A DNA stretch of 64,000 bases from Paracoccus onubensis (GCF_003591515.1 NZ_QZCG01000006.1:124001-188000); one strand, 5' to 3'; numbered from the stretch's first letter, positions 46,452 through 56,032 are shown. Translations and numbers: made by a program. The notes: generated by a model from the sequence alone, not told the origin.

Positions 46452-47368
46452 CAGACTGCCAGAACCGGGATGATCTGTTTCTTTCTGCTCATGACGCCAG
46501 GCAGAACGATCGAGTCGCCGTTCACGGTGACATCAAAGCTTTTCTCGGCAATCTCCTTGACGGCGTCATTGGGCACCAGCAGCGTTGCCTCTTCCTTGAG
46601 GATATCGATGATGAACAGGATCACCTCATCGGCGCCATCGCTTTCAGCCACGCCCGGCATGGCGTCCATCAGGGCCTGCTTGCGGTCCAGCAGCACCTGC
46701 GGCGCAGTCGTCTCAAGAACCGAGATACGCAGCTTCCTGCCGTCGATCTCGAATTCCTTACTGTCCATCCGCAACAGTTCCTCTTCAGAGAAAACGCTCA
46801 CATCGGATTTCGCGGCGAACATCTCGGCGGCATATTCGCTGATGATTATGCCCAATTCCCTGGCGATTTTCTCGGCCACCTCGCGGTCATGCGGCGTCGT
46901 GGTCGGGCTGCGGAATTCCAGCGTGTCCGAAAGGATGCAGGTCAGCATCGCGCCTTTCACGCCTTCCGGCGCCTTGGCGAGATCTTCGCCGATCAGGTCG
47001 TGCATGATCGTGGCGGTGCATGCCAGCGGTCGGATGGTGATGTTGATCGGCGTGCGGGTCTTTACCCCGCCGGCCAGCATGTGATGATCGATGATCTCGA
47101 TCACCTCGGCCTCGTTGATCGACGCGGGCAGTTCCGCCGGATTGTTGGTATCGACGATCACGCATTGCTCGCCGGCAGCGACATCCGTGATGATTTCCGG
47201 CTTGTCCAGCCCCCAGCGTTCCAGCATCCACGCGGCTTCGGTATTGGGTTCTCCCTGCAAGACCGCTTTGGCCGGAGTCTGGCGGATTTCGTTCAGATAC
47301 CACGCCCAGATGATGGGCGAGCCGGTGGAATCGGTGTCGGGGGCGATATGGCCGAAAACCTTGATCAT
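46451..47368 (-). CDS. ppaC: manganese-dependent inorganic pyrophosphatase (class II)
   Basis: A 305-residue DHH-family class II pyrophosphatase that hydrolyses PPi with Mn2+. The metal-binding motifs are FGHIAPDTDST, VIVDTNNP and EIIDHHML, with a C-terminal DHHA2 domain (SRKKQIIPVL). Class II enzymes are less common in alphaproteobacteria than class I. It is followed by a HAD phosphatase on an overlapping start. Confidence 0.93.
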   Translation of the reverse strand: MIKVFGHIAPDTDSTGSPIIWAWYLNEIRQTPAKAVLQGEPNTEAAWMLERWGLDKPEIITDVAAGEQCVIVDTNNPAELPASINEAEVIEIIDHHMLAGGVKTRTPINITIRPLACTATIMHDLIGEDLAKAPEGVKGAMLTCILSDTLEFRSPTTTPHDREVAEKIARELGIIISEYAAEMFAAKSDVSVFSEEELLRMDSKEFEIDGRKLRISVLETTAPQVLLDRKQALMDAMPGVAESDGADEVILFIIDILKEEATLLVPNDAVKEIAEKSFDVTVNGDSIVLPGVMSRKKQIIPVLAV

Positions 47369-47516
47369 GCAAACCTCTGTGTTCGGAAGTTGCGGGCGTT
47401 ATAGGAGGGCTGACCGCAGATGTCCACGCGCAGACCATTGCAGCATGGCAAGATTGACCGGAAAGAACAAAACGGGTACATTCAAGCATTATCACAGTAT
47501 TATCGGAGATCAGCAG

Positions 47517-47852
47517 ATGAGTGATCGGCTAAGGATCGACTATGTGGAATTCGCCTCTCCGGAACTGGAGGAGACCCAGAAATTTTTCGCGGATGCCCTT
47601 GGCTGGGAATTCATCGAATACGGTCCCGATTATCGCGACATACAGGGCGCGGGGATCGGTGGCGGAATCGCACGTGCCGGCCTGCGCGCACCGCTGATCG
47701 TCCTGAAAAGTGATGATCTGGAAGCGGCCTTGTCACGCATCCGCGCGGCCGGAGGCAGGATCACCAAAGAGATTTTCGATTTCCCCGGCGGGCGACGCTT
47801 TCAGTTTCGCGAACCGGGAGGCACGGAAATGGCTGTCTGGTCCGAAAGCTGA
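47517..47852 (+). CDS. VOC (glyoxalase-fold) family protein
   Basis: A 111-residue VOC-superfamily protein, one paired beta-alpha-beta-beta-beta module. It begins MSDRLRIDYVEFASPELEE and ends with the family's FREPGGTEMAVW. It may be a metal-dependent dioxygenase, glyoxalase or resistance protein; nothing decides between these. The start at 47517 has CGGAGAT upstream. A longer frame into the pyrophosphatase region is rejected. Confidence 0.85.
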   Translation: MSDRLRIDYVEFASPELEETQKFFADALGWEFIEYGPDYRDIQGAGIGGGIARAGLRAPLIVLKSDDLEAALSRIRAAGGRITKEIFDFPGGRRFQFREPGGTEMAVWSES

Positions 47853-47862
47853 AGCGCGCCAG

Positions 47863-47889
47863 AAAAAAGGCGCCCCGTGATGGGACGCC
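47863..47889 (-). terminator. rho-independent terminator after carD
   Basis: On the minus strand GGCGTCCC - ATCAC - GGGGCGCC forms an 8-base stem (one T-G pair) followed by six T. It lies 24 bases after the carD stop. Confidence 0.85.
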
Positions 47890-47912
47890 CCTAAAATGAC
47901 TTTCAGGATTAT

Positions 47913-48422
47913 TCAGGCCGCGCGGGACAGCAGAACCTCGTCCACGCGCTTTTGCGCCGCACCCTCGTCCAGCCCGGCGACAGCGGCGACTTCCCGCGTC
48001 AGGCGGTCAAGGGCCGCTTCGTAAAGCTGACGTTCGGAATAGGATTGTTCGCGCTGTTCGTCATTGCGGTGCAGGTCGCGCACCACTTCGGCAATCGACA
48101 GCAGATCGCCGGAATTGATCTTCTGCTCGTATTCCTGCGCGCGGCGCGACCACATCGCGCGTTTCACCCGCGCCTTGCCCTTCAGCGTTTCAAGCGCTTT
48201 GTCCACCAGATCCGGGGTGGAAAGGCCACGCATTCCGATCTCGGTCGCGCGGGCGGTGGGCACACGCAGGGTCATCTTGTCCTTCTCGAAGGAAATGACA
48301 AACATTTCCAGCCGCAGCCCCGCCACTTCCTGCTCTTCGATCGACACGATGCGACCGACTCCATGGGCCGGATAAACGACGAAATCATCGGGGCGGAATT
48401 CGTTTTTCTTGGCTTTCGACAT
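47913..48422 (-). CDS. carD: CarD family RNA polymerase-binding regulator
   Basis: A 169-residue CarD/CdnL protein that binds RNA polymerase beta and stabilises open promoter complexes, especially at rRNA genes. The N-terminal RNAP-interaction domain has DDFVVYPAHGVGRIVSIEEQE and the C-terminal helical DNA-binding half contains KARVKRAMWSRRAQEYEQKI. It is monocistronic, with its own terminator. Confidence 0.95.
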   Translation of the reverse strand: MSKAKKNEFRPDDFVVYPAHGVGRIVSIEEQEVAGLRLEMFVISFEKDKMTLRVPTARATEIGMRGLSTPDLVDKALETLKGKARVKRAMWSRRAQEYEQKINSGDLLSIAEVVRDLHRNDEQREQSYSERQLYEAALDRLTREVAAVAGLDEGAAQKRVDEVLLSRAA

Positions 48423-48791
48423 ATGGCTTCCTCTAGGTGGCGCCCCGGCGAAGGGCGCAAAGGACCGAAGGCGGCAAATGCCGCGTCCGGCCCGTTTTGG
48501 TCATTGTAATTGCCCGCGTCCGGCAGAGGACACGAGAACAGCAGCTAGCGGCGCATATCATCCGGGCCTCTGACTCCCATCAGATGCGACTGGAATTGAA
48601 CATAACATAAATAAGACATTAAAGGAAGTTGCCGCGAAGAAGTTTCGCGGCAGTGCAGAAAGTCTGTATTTTTATTTATATTCAAATAATTAATGAAATC
48701 TCAATCCGCCGATCACGCAATCTCGACCGCGAATCGCCCGCAAATCGCGACAAGCTGCAACCTCTTTTTCAGAGGATTGTAACAATCCGCC
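48423..48791. other. 369-base intergenic region between carD and fdxA
   Basis: Both genes run leftward, so this holds the carD promoter and the end of fdxA. A perfect 9-base hairpin, TGCCGCGAA - GAAGT - TTCGCGGCA, is at 48630-48652. An AT-rich run (48662-48705) and a small hairpin near the fdxA stop (GGATTG/CAATCC) are also seen. No gene is supported. Confidence 0.5.
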
Positions 48792-49130
48792 TCAATCCCC
48801 TTCACCCGGCGCTTCCGAGAAATACTTCTCCAGCTTGCCTTCCGCGCCATCCATTTCCTCGGCCGTGGGCAACGGATCTTTTTTCTGAGTGATTACCGGC
48901 CACTGCTCGGAATATTTCCGGTTGAACTCGACCCATTGCTCCATATCCGGTTCGGTATCCGGGCGGATCGCATCCGCGGGGCATTCCGGCTCGCAGACAC
49001 CGCAATCGATGCATTCGTCGGGATGGATGACCAAGGTGTTCTCACCCTCATAGAAGCAATCCACAGGGCAGACCTCGACGCAATCGGTATATTTGCACAT
49101 GATGCAATTGTCCGTGACGACATAGGTCAT
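48792..49130 (-). CDS. fdxA: seven-iron ferredoxin FdxA
   Basis: A 112-residue ferredoxin with two cluster motifs: [18 protein letters not shown] at the N terminus and [16 protein letters not shown]. The layout is that of [3Fe-4S][4Fe-4S] ferredoxins, electron carriers for oxidoreductases. The start at 49130 (MTYVVTDNC) is chosen over 49190. A possible partner is the indolepyruvate oxidoreductase at 32-36 kb, but that is only a guess. Confidence 0.95.
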   Translation of the reverse strand: MTYVVTDNCIMCKYTDCVEVCPVDCFYEGENTLVIHPDECIDCGVCEPECPADAIRPDTEPDMEQWVEFNRKYSEQWPVITQKKDPLPTAEEMDGAEGKLEKYFSEAPGEGD

Positions 49131-49303
49131 GATAGGCTCCATTCCATTCGCCGCGTAAGTACGCCCGGCCTTGGGATCATTCAAGACCACCTATGACGAA
49201 AAGACTGCGGTTTCGTGCCCGTGGGAAAGTGCAAACAGGTGTTCTGCGGACATGCGCCGGTCGCGAATAACAATCCACACGGGAATAACTTCCAGGCCAA
49301 CAC

Positions 49304-49603
49304 CTATATGGCGGGCGATCCGTCTTCTGCCCCGCTATCGTCCTCACGATAAAGTTTACTCGCTTCCGGGGCCGGGCCGCGCCGGAGGCCAAGCCCCAGA
49401 ATCTCAAGGCAACGCACATGGCCGTGAATCGAGACCACCAGCTTGTCCCCCGGCCTCACGGTTTTGCCGGGTTTGCGGCAGGGCTGGCCGTTCAGCCTGA
49501 TGCCGCCGCCCTCGATCCGTGATGCGGCCAGCCCGCGCGACTTGAACAGCCGCGCATGGAATAGCCATTTATCAAGGCGCAAACCGTCGGATTCGGCCGT
49601 CAC
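49304..49603 (-). CDS. S4-domain RNA-binding protein (HslR-like)
   Basis: A 99-residue protein consisting of one S4 RNA-binding domain, LRLDKWLFHARLFKSRGLA, GGGIRLNGQP, then VRPGDKLVV. HslR/Hsp15-like members bind stalled 50S subunits with nascent chain. The start overlaps the stop of the helicase gene as ATGA, so they are translated together. Confidence 0.92.
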   Translation of the reverse strand: MTAESDGLRLDKWLFHARLFKSRGLAASRIEGGGIRLNGQPCRKPGKTVRPGDKLVVSIHGHVRCLEILGLGLRRGPAPEASKLYREDDSGAEDGSPAI

Positions 49604-52491
49604 TTCTTGTCTTTAAGCACCGCCAGGACAGCAAAGGGACTGTCGGGATCGGCCTTTTTCTCTGGTCGCGACGTGAAGGTCTTTGGACCCTGCGGCTTGC
49701 CCCCCTTTCGGGAAGCGCCCTTGCCGCGCGGCTTTCCACCTTCGCGCCCGCCACCTTGCTTGCCACTTTCGCGCCCACCGCCCGGCTTGCCGTCTTCGGA
49801 TCGCGCATTCTTCTGCGACTCGCGCCGGCTCTGCCCCTGTGGACGACGATTGCCGCGCGGCTTGGGTGCCCAGCGGAATGTATAGAATACCTCGGTCTCG
49901 ACCGGAGTCTCTTCGCCGGAAACCGCTTCTCCTGACATCTCGGCCTCGGCGCGGCGTTTCTCGGCCTGCTCGGCCTCCCATTTGGCGCGCGTTTCGGCGG
50001 CGAGAACGCTTTCTTCCTCTGTCATCGGCGCATCGGAAGGCCGTTCTTCATCCGTCACCGCAGGGGCCGGAGCCTCGGGTTCCGCCGCCTTCACCTTTTC
50101 GCGTTCGCCCTGTTCGGCGGCATAGCCAAGTCCCTGCATCAGCCCCGCGAATTGTTCAAGCGTCATGCCTGTGATCGACAGCATATCCGCCGTGGCCTCG
50201 AATCCGCCGCGCGTATCCTGTGCGCGCAGCAGATCGGCCAGACGCTCCAGCATGTCGATACGGATCGCCCGCTCGCCCGCCGGGCAATAACCCGACAATG
50301 TGTAATACCCGTCAGGCACTTCGGGGATATGGGGAATCGTGACCAGACCCGGAGGCGGGCTTTCGGGGAATTCGTCCAACCCCTCGGTCAAAGACCAAAG
50401 CACCAGCCGCAACCGCGTCGGCGCGGGCTTCAGCAGCGCCGGCATGAAGATGGTGAACTGACCGAAACGCACGCCATGCTTTCGCAGCATCCCGCGGGAT
50501 TCCTGATCCAGTTCCTTGACCTCAGTGGCAACACTTGCGCGCGGCAATACGCCCAGCGCCTCGATCAGGCGGAACGCAAAACCCCTGGGCAGCCCGGTAA
50601 GCGCCTCGTCCTTCTCCATGCTCAGCAAAGGCTCGAACAAGGCTGCGACCTTCCGGTCGATGAAATGCTGCAAACGGCGGCGGACCTTTTCGGCGATCTC
50701 GTCGCCGGCTTCGTCGTCGACGAATACATCGACGCCGGGATGCAGCGCATCCGCGCCTTTGGTCAGCTTGCCGACAGCGGCCTCGCCCCACATCAGCCCG
50801 CCCTGCTCGGTGAAATCCAGTTCAGTGTCGGGAGCGTTGTAGAAACGGTCCGCGCGCAGGTGAAAATGCGGACGCAGAGCCTCGTAACTGACCCGGTTCA
50901 GCATCTTCGCCTCGTCCGCTGTCGCGGTCTGGTCGGGACGGAAACGGAATCCTTCCAGCCGACCGGCGAATTCGCCTTCGACCGTCACTTCGCCCTTGTC
51001 GTTCACTTCGGCCACAAGGCTCTCCTTCTGCTTGAGCCGGCGCAACAGCACGGATGTGCGCCGGTCCACGAATCTTTGTGTCAACGCCGCGTGCAGCGCA
51101 TCTGACAGGCGGTCTTCTACAGCGCGAGTTTCGCCGCGCCAATGATTTTCGTCCTCGACCCATCCGGTTCGCTGCGCCACATAGGTCCAGGTACGGATAT
51201 ATGCCAGCCTTTTCGACAGCGCGTCTATATCGCCATGGGTCCGGTCGATCCGCTTGACGGCCTGTGACATCCAGTCGGACGGAATCGACCCTTCCCGCAG
51301 GAATCCGAAGATCCGGGCAAGAAGGCTGGAATGTTCGCTGGGCGATATTCCCCGAAAATCCGGTACCCGGCAGACATCCCATAACAGCCGCACGTCGCGC
51401 CCGTCCTGCACCCGGTCGCGAATCTCGGGCATGTCTCGCAGGGATTTCAGTGCTGCCAGATCGTCGGCCTCGCGCCCCCGTGCCAGAAGCTCATGCCCCG
51501 AAGCCGCTTCAAGGCTGGAAACCAGCCGGTCCATCGTTCCGAATTCAAGTGCATTGTTGCGCCACATCAACCGCTGGATCGGCGCGAAGCGATGATTTTC
51601 CAGCGCCTCGATCAGCCCGGCATCAAGGGGTCGCGCCTCGCCCGTCACGCCAAAAGTTCCGGAATCCGTATGCCGTCCGGCCCGCCCCGCGATCTGGCCC
51701 AGCTCATGCGGGAACAGCGCCCGCACCCTGCGGCCGTCGAATTTATGGGTGGCACTGAAGGCGATATGGCGGATATCGAGATTCAATCCCATGCCGATGG
51801 CGTCGGTCGCGACCAGATAATCGACCTCGCCCGCCTGATACATGGCCACCTGCGCATTCCGGGTGCGCGGCGACAGCGCCCCCATGACCACCGCGCAGCC
51901 GCCCTTTTGCCGCCGGATCAGTTCGGCCATGGCATAGACATCATCGGTGCTGAATCCAACGATGGCCGAACGCGCGGGCATGCGCGACAATTTCTTCGAT
52001 CCGGTCCATGTCAGTTCCGAGAACCGCTCCCGCCGCTGAAACTGCACATCCGGCACCAGCGCGGCGATGGTCGGCCGCATGGTGTCGCTACCCAGCAGCA
52101 ATGTCTCGTGCAGCCCGCGCATGTTCAGCAGGCGGTCGGTAAAGACATGGCCTCTTTCGGGATCCGCGCAAAGCTGGATCTCGTCTATGGCGACGAAATC
52201 CGCAGCAACCGACGGCATGGCCTCGGTGGTGGCGACCCAATATTGCACCCGCTCGGGCACGATACGTTCTTCGCCCGTGATCAGGGCCACGACCGAAGGG
52301 CCGCGCGCCTTTACGATCCGGTCATAGACCTCGCGCGCCAGCAGCCGCAGTGGCAGACCGATCACGCCGGTCCGATGGGCCAGCATCCGCTCGATGGCGT
52401 AATGGGTCTTGCCGGTATTGGTCGGGCCAAGGACTGCCGTCACCCGGCCGCGCGCCCGATCGATTGCCCGATCGATTGAATACATGTTCAT
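49600..52491 (-). CDS. Suv3-like helicase with a basic Gly-rich tail
   Basis: A 963-residue superfamily 2 helicase of the Suv3/mitochondrial-type group. Motif I is AVLGPTNTGKTHYAIERML, motif II is FVAIDEIQLCADPERGHVF, and motif VI is GQIAGRAGRH. Beyond the core is a long RNA-binding-like region, then about 100 residues rich in Gly, Arg and Lys (GKQGGGREGGKPRGKG). Such tails bind RNA in helicases. The start at 52491 (MNMYSIDRA) lies 4 bases after the TPR gene stop; a longer frame is rejected. Together with the S4 gene it forms a likely RNA-quality-control pair. Confidence 0.93.
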   Translation of the reverse strand: MNMYSIDRAIDRARGRVTAVLGPTNTGKTHYAIERMLAHRTGVIGLPLRLLAREVYDRIVKARGPSVVALITGEERIVPERVQYWVATTEAMPSVAADFVAIDEIQLCADPERGHVFTDRLLNMRGLHETLLLGSDTMRPTIAALVPDVQFQRRERFSELTWTGSKKLSRMPARSAIVGFSTDDVYAMAELIRRQKGGCAVVMGALSPRTRNAQVAMYQAGEVDYLVATDAIGMGLNLDIRHIAFSATHKFDGRRVRALFPHELGQIAGRAGRHTDSGTFGVTGEARPLDAGLIEALENHRFAPIQRLMWRNNALEFGTMDRLVSSLEAASGHELLARGREADDLAALKSLRDMPEIRDRVQDGRDVRLLWDVCRVPDFRGISPSEHSSLLARIFGFLREGSIPSDWMSQAVKRIDRTHGDIDALSKRLAYIRTWTYVAQRTGWVEDENHWRGETRAVEDRLSDALHAALTQRFVDRRTSVLLRRLKQKESLVAEVNDKGEVTVEGEFAGRLEGFRFRPDQTATADEAKMLNRVSYEALRPHFHLRADRFYNAPDTELDFTEQGGLMWGEAAVGKLTKGADALHPGVDVFVDDEAGDEIAEKVRRRLQHFIDRKVAALFEPLLSMEKDEALTGLPRGFAFRLIEALGVLPRASVATEVKELDQESRGMLRKHGVRFGQFTIFMPALLKPAPTRLRLVLWSLTEGLDEFPESPPPGLVTIPHIPEVPDGYYTLSGYCPAGERAIRIDMLERLADLLRAQDTRGGFEATADMLSITGMTLEQFAGLMQGLGYAAEQGEREKVKAAEPEAPAPAVTDEERPSDAPMTEEESVLAAETRAKWEAEQAEKRRAEAEMSGEAVSGEETPVETEVFYTFRWAPKPRGNRRPQGQSRRESQKNARSEDGKPGGGRESGKQGGGREGGKPRGKGASRKGGKPQGPKTFTSRPEKKADPDSPFAVLAVLKDKK

Positions 52492-52495
52492 GGGG

Positions 52496-53077
52496 TCAGA
52501 TATCGGTGCCGGTCTGTTCTTTTTCCAGCCGGGCCACCGCATCTATGGCCTCTTGCTGATGCGGGTGGATTTTCAGGCTTTCACGATAGGCGGTCAATGC
52601 GCTTTCGGTCCTTTCCATCTCCTCGAAAATCGCGCCCAGCTGCGTAAGGGCGGCGAACTGCCGCGGTTCCAGCTCCAGCGCCCGACCCAGATCTGCGATG
52701 GCGGGGCCGAAATAGCCCGCCGCGGCATAGGCCGTTCCCCGCAACTGCCAGCCCGCCGCGAAATCCGGGGCATGATCGGTCAATGCGGTCAGATGCCCGA
52801 TCGCCGCATCAAGATCGCCCGTATCCAATGCGTCTTCACCGCGTTTCAGCAGCAGATCCACCGACGCAGAACCGGATTTTGACCATTCGCGCAGGATATC
52901 GGCTTCGGTGATTCGCCATGCGTCGTTACCAGGTTGCGCCAGTTTGACGAAAAGGTCATCCATATCCGGATCCTGGGCCACGGCAATCTGCGCTGCGCAG
53001 ATCACGATCACGCAGGTGACAATTGCACGAATGCCTGCCGTAACGATAAGGTGGTAAAAATTTCGGATCGGGCGCAT
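52496..53077 (-). CDS. TPR-repeat periplasmic protein
   Basis: A 193-residue protein with an N-terminal signal peptide (cleavage probably after AQIAVAQ) and tetratricopeptide repeats from about residue 75 (LLLKRGEDALDTGDLDAAI, GWQLRGTAYAAAGYFGPAI, ALTQLGAIFEEMERTESAL). TPR repeats mediate protein contacts; the partner is unknown. It is first in the operon with the helicase and S4 genes and is divergent from the SCP2 gene. Confidence 0.88.
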   Translation of the reverse strand: MRPIRNFYHLIVTAGIRAIVTCVIVICAAQIAVAQDPDMDDLFVKLAQPGNDAWRITEADILREWSKSGSASVDLLLKRGEDALDTGDLDAAIGHLTALTDHAPDFAAGWQLRGTAYAAAGYFGPAIADLGRALELEPRQFAALTQLGAIFEEMERTESALTAYRESLKIHPHQQEAIDAVARLEKEQTGTDI

Positions 53078-53138
53078 AGCGCGAATGTAACCTTACCGCC
53101 CGTCGGGCACCAGAGTTAGCGCAAGGAGACGCAATCAA

Positions 53139-53423
53139 ATGAGTGACATCGTGAATGCCGCCGTCGAAAAGCTTCAGGAAAAGGTTGGCAGCTTTTCCTC
53201 TACCGCCAAATTCGTGATCGAGGATGAAGGATCGATCATGATCGACGAAAGCGGCGTGCGCGCGGGCGACGAAGACGCAGAGGTCACGCTGACCGCCAGC
53301 CGCGAGACCTTCGAGGGCATCCTGGATGGCAGCGTCAATCCGATGACCGCCTATATGAGCGGCAAGCTCTCGCTGGATGGCGACATGAGCGTGGCGATGC
53401 AACTGGGTCAGGCACTGACCTGA
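53139..53423 (+). CDS. SCP2 sterol-binding-domain protein
   Basis: A 94-residue protein that is a single SCP2-like lipid-binding domain: VKFVIEDEG-type strands (FVIEDEGSIMIDESG), VTLTASRETFEGI and MSGKLSLDGDMSVAMQLGQ. Such domains bind acyl chains or lipids. Its promoter lies in the 61-base gap shared with the TPR gene. The alpha/beta hydrolase begins 27 bases after it. Confidence 0.9.
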   Translation: MSDIVNAAVEKLQEKVGSFSSTAKFVIEDEGSIMIDESGVRAGDEDAEVTLTASRETFEGILDGSVNPMTAYMSGKLSLDGDMSVAMQLGQALT

Positions 53424-53450
53424 ACCGGAAATTTATCCGAGTATGCCCCG

Positions 53451-54404
53451 ATGATCGAACAGGCCCCCTTTCACCAGCTTCCACATGATCCGCTGAAACC
53501 CGGCTCGGCTTTCTGGGTCCGGACCGAGGATGACATCCGTCTGCGATTGGCGCTTTGGCGCTGCGAGACGGTCGAACCCGTGGGAGGGGTCCTGCTGTTT
53601 CCGGGCCGGACCGAGTATCTGGAAAAATACGCCCCCGTCGCCCGCAGGCTGACCGATACCGGTTATGAGGTCCTTGCGATCGACTGGCGCGGCCAGGGCA
53701 TGTCCGACCGGCTGATCGATGATCCCCGGCGGGGTCATGTCGGCGCATTCGCGGATTATCAGCGTGACGTGCTTGAAATGGTGGTGGCCGCCTCGGCCGT
53801 CGATCTTCCGAAGCCCTGGCATCTGCTGGCTCATTCCATGGGCGGCTGTATCGGGCTGTCGGCGCTGTTCGATGAATTGCCGGTGGCAAGCGCGGTCTTT
53901 TCCGCGCCGATGTGGGGGCTGGAGAGGAACGGCTTCCCGCGCCCGATCGTTCAGGCCCTCGCGGTGGTGGGCGACAGGCTGGGTTTCGGTGAAAAGATGG
54001 TGCCCGGCACAGGCGGCAAAACCACCTATTTCGTCGATGAGGCATTCGGTGAGAATGTGCTGACCAGCGATCTCGATGAATGGACCCGGCTTTTGCATGA
54101 AGCGGCTTCATGGCCGGAACTGACCATTGGTGGCGCGACCCTGCACTGGCTCAGGGAAGCAATCCGGGAATGCGACCGGCTGGCCGCCCTGCCCTCGCCC
54201 GATCTGCCGGTGACGATCACGCTCGGCGATTGCGAAAAGGTCGTGTCTCCGCGCGCGATCCGCGACCGTGCGGGCCGTTGGGATAGCGCGAGGCTGCTGG
54301 AATTCGAGAACTGCCGGCACGAGGTGCTGATGGAAATGCCCGATCTGCGAGACCGGGTTCTGGAAGCTGCCTTGATACAGTTCCTGAGCGCCGGGACCGG
54401 TTAA
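53451..54404 (+). CDS. alpha/beta hydrolase (lysophospholipase-like)
   Basis: A 317-residue alpha/beta hydrolase. The nucleophile serine is in the elbow LAHSMGGCIGL (about residue 127), preceded by IDWRGQGMS, and the catalytic histidine is likely in ENCRHEVLMEMP. It resembles monoacylglycerol lipase/lysophospholipase L2. It lies 27 bases after the SCP2 gene, so a lipid substrate is plausible but unproven. Confidence 0.9.
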   Translation: MIEQAPFHQLPHDPLKPGSAFWVRTEDDIRLRLALWRCETVEPVGGVLLFPGRTEYLEKYAPVARRLTDTGYEVLAIDWRGQGMSDRLIDDPRRGHVGAFADYQRDVLEMVVAASAVDLPKPWHLLAHSMGGCIGLSALFDELPVASAVFSAPMWGLERNGFPRPIVQALAVVGDRLGFGEKMVPGTGGKTTYFVDEAFGENVLTSDLDEWTRLLHEAASWPELTIGGATLHWLREAIRECDRLAALPSPDLPVTITLGDCEKVVSPRAIRDRAGRWDSARLLEFENCRHEVLMEMPDLRDRVLEAALIQFLSAGTG

Positions 54405-54472
54405 AAACATATCTCGGCTGAACAGGGATGCAGACATTTTGCCCCCCGCGACGGCAGGGGGCCAGCCCCCGT

Positions 54473-54506
54473 ACCCCCGGGATATTTGAATGAAGAAGAA
54501 GGGGGG
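54473..54506 (+). repeat. dispersed intergenic repeat, copy B
   Basis: ACCCCCGGGATATTTGAATG followed by AAGAAGAAGGGGGG. It lies about 70 bases after the hydrolase stop, with a GC-rich stem (GCCCCC/GGGGGC) just ahead, and matches copies at 28952 and 42441. Confidence 0.55.
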
Positions 54507-54622
54507 CGATGTTTCCGGGTTCGCGCGGCAGACGCCCGCGTCCTTTCTTGTCAAACTGTTATCTGAACATGGCAGGGAGATGAAATCCGGCCCGGACATC
54601 GCCGCGGGCAGGTTGGACGATC

Positions 54623-55546
54623 TTAATTTTCAACGACCTGCTGCCTTGCATTTCCGGCATCCGGCAGCCTCAGGCGGACCCGCTTGATGCGGCGGGGATC
54701 GGCCTCGACGACCTCGAATTCCGCGCCGGATTCATGGCTGATCACCTCGCCACGCAGCGGGACCCGGCCGGTCAGCATGAAGATCAACCCGCCCAGCGTG
54801 TCGATTTCTTCGTCCTCGTCGTCACTGGCAAGACGCAGACCGGTTTCCGCCTCGACCTCGTTCAATTCGGCACGCGCCTGAATAAGCCATTGTCCCGGTT
54901 TCTCGACAGTCCAAAGCCCGTCTTCGACCTCGTCATGTTCATCCTCGATCTGACCGATCACCTGCTCGATCAGATCCTCGATCGTCACCAGACCGTCGAC
55001 TCCGCCATATTCATCGATGACAAGCGCCATGTGAATCCGTTTCTGCCGCATCTGCTGCAGCAGCACACCGATGGGCATGGATGGCGGCACATAAAGCAGC
55101 GGGCGCAGCATCGGGCGCAGACTGAACTTGCCGCCCTTGCCGAAACCGTGCTTGAGCGCCAGATCCTTGAGATGGATCAGCCCAAGCGGACTGTCCAGAG
55201 TGCCCCGGAATACCGGGATGCGCGAAACGCCGTGTTCGCGGAACATCTCGACCAGATCCTCAAGCGAAATATTCAGCGGCGCGGCGACGATCTCGACCTT
55301 GGGCATCGCAACATCGTCAACCCGCATCCGGCGCAGGTTCAGCATTCCCGGTGCATGGGGCGCAGTGGAAAGCTGCTGTCCCCCCGGTTCCTCGTGATCG
55401 TCTTCATGGCCGGTCAACGCCTCGAAAAAACGGCCGAAAAAACCGCGCGAGGCAGGAAGGTCGCGACCTTCTCCGCCGACGCCATCGGCAGGCGTGGCGG
55501 GTTCGTCGCCAAGATGGGATGCGGATAATCGGGGCTCGGAGCTCAT
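54623..55546 (-). CDS. CorC/HlyC-family transporter-associated CBS protein
   Basis: A 307-residue protein of the CorC/hemolysin-C group, which is linked to Mg2+/Co2+ efflux or lipoprotein traffic. Two CBS domains (about residues 75-195, with EHGVSRIPVFRGT and ALVIDEYGGVDGLVTIEDLIEQVIG) are followed by the CorC_HlyC domain. No membrane helices are evident. It is the last gene of phoH-ybeY-corC, a common bacterial order. It overlaps ybeY at its start. Confidence 0.92.
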   Translation of the reverse strand: MSSEPRLSASHLGDEPATPADGVGGEGRDLPASRGFFGRFFEALTGHEDDHEEPGGQQLSTAPHAPGMLNLRRMRVDDVAMPKVEIVAAPLNISLEDLVEMFREHGVSRIPVFRGTLDSPLGLIHLKDLALKHGFGKGGKFSLRPMLRPLLYVPPSMPIGVLLQQMRQKRIHMALVIDEYGGVDGLVTIEDLIEQVIGQIEDEHDEVEDGLWTVEKPGQWLIQARAELNEVEAETGLRLASDDEDEEIDTLGGLIFMLTGRVPLRGEVISHESGAEFEVVEADPRRIKRVRLRLPDAGNARQQVVEN

Positions 55547-56032
55547 GCGATTTTCTCTTGGTAAGGATCGGGAATACGAAGATTTTTCAGGATGGAACGC
55601 TCGGTCCGCTCCATGGTTTCTGCGTCCGGATCGTTTTCGTGATCATAGCCCAGCAGATGCAGGGTCGCGTGAACCAGCAGATGCGTGACGTGATCGTCGA
55701 ACGGCTTGCCCTGCGCGATCGCCTCGGCGACGCAGGTGTCATAAGCGATGGCGATATCGCCCAATTCATCGATATCCGGCAACGCCGGAGGAATGCCGGG
55801 TTCATGGGGGACATGCTCGACCGAGGGCCATGACAGGACATTGGTGGGGCGCGGCTTGCCGCGGAAATCGGCGTTCAGCACCGCGATCCGGGCGTCATCA
55901 CAGCCCAGCACCACGACCTCGCCGCCGATCCCATGCCATTCCAAGACCGCCCCGATGGCGCGGGCCGCAAGAGCGTCAAGCTCCGCGGCCTTCCATCGTT
56001 CGTCTTCTATGACGGTATCAGAGGATATCTCG

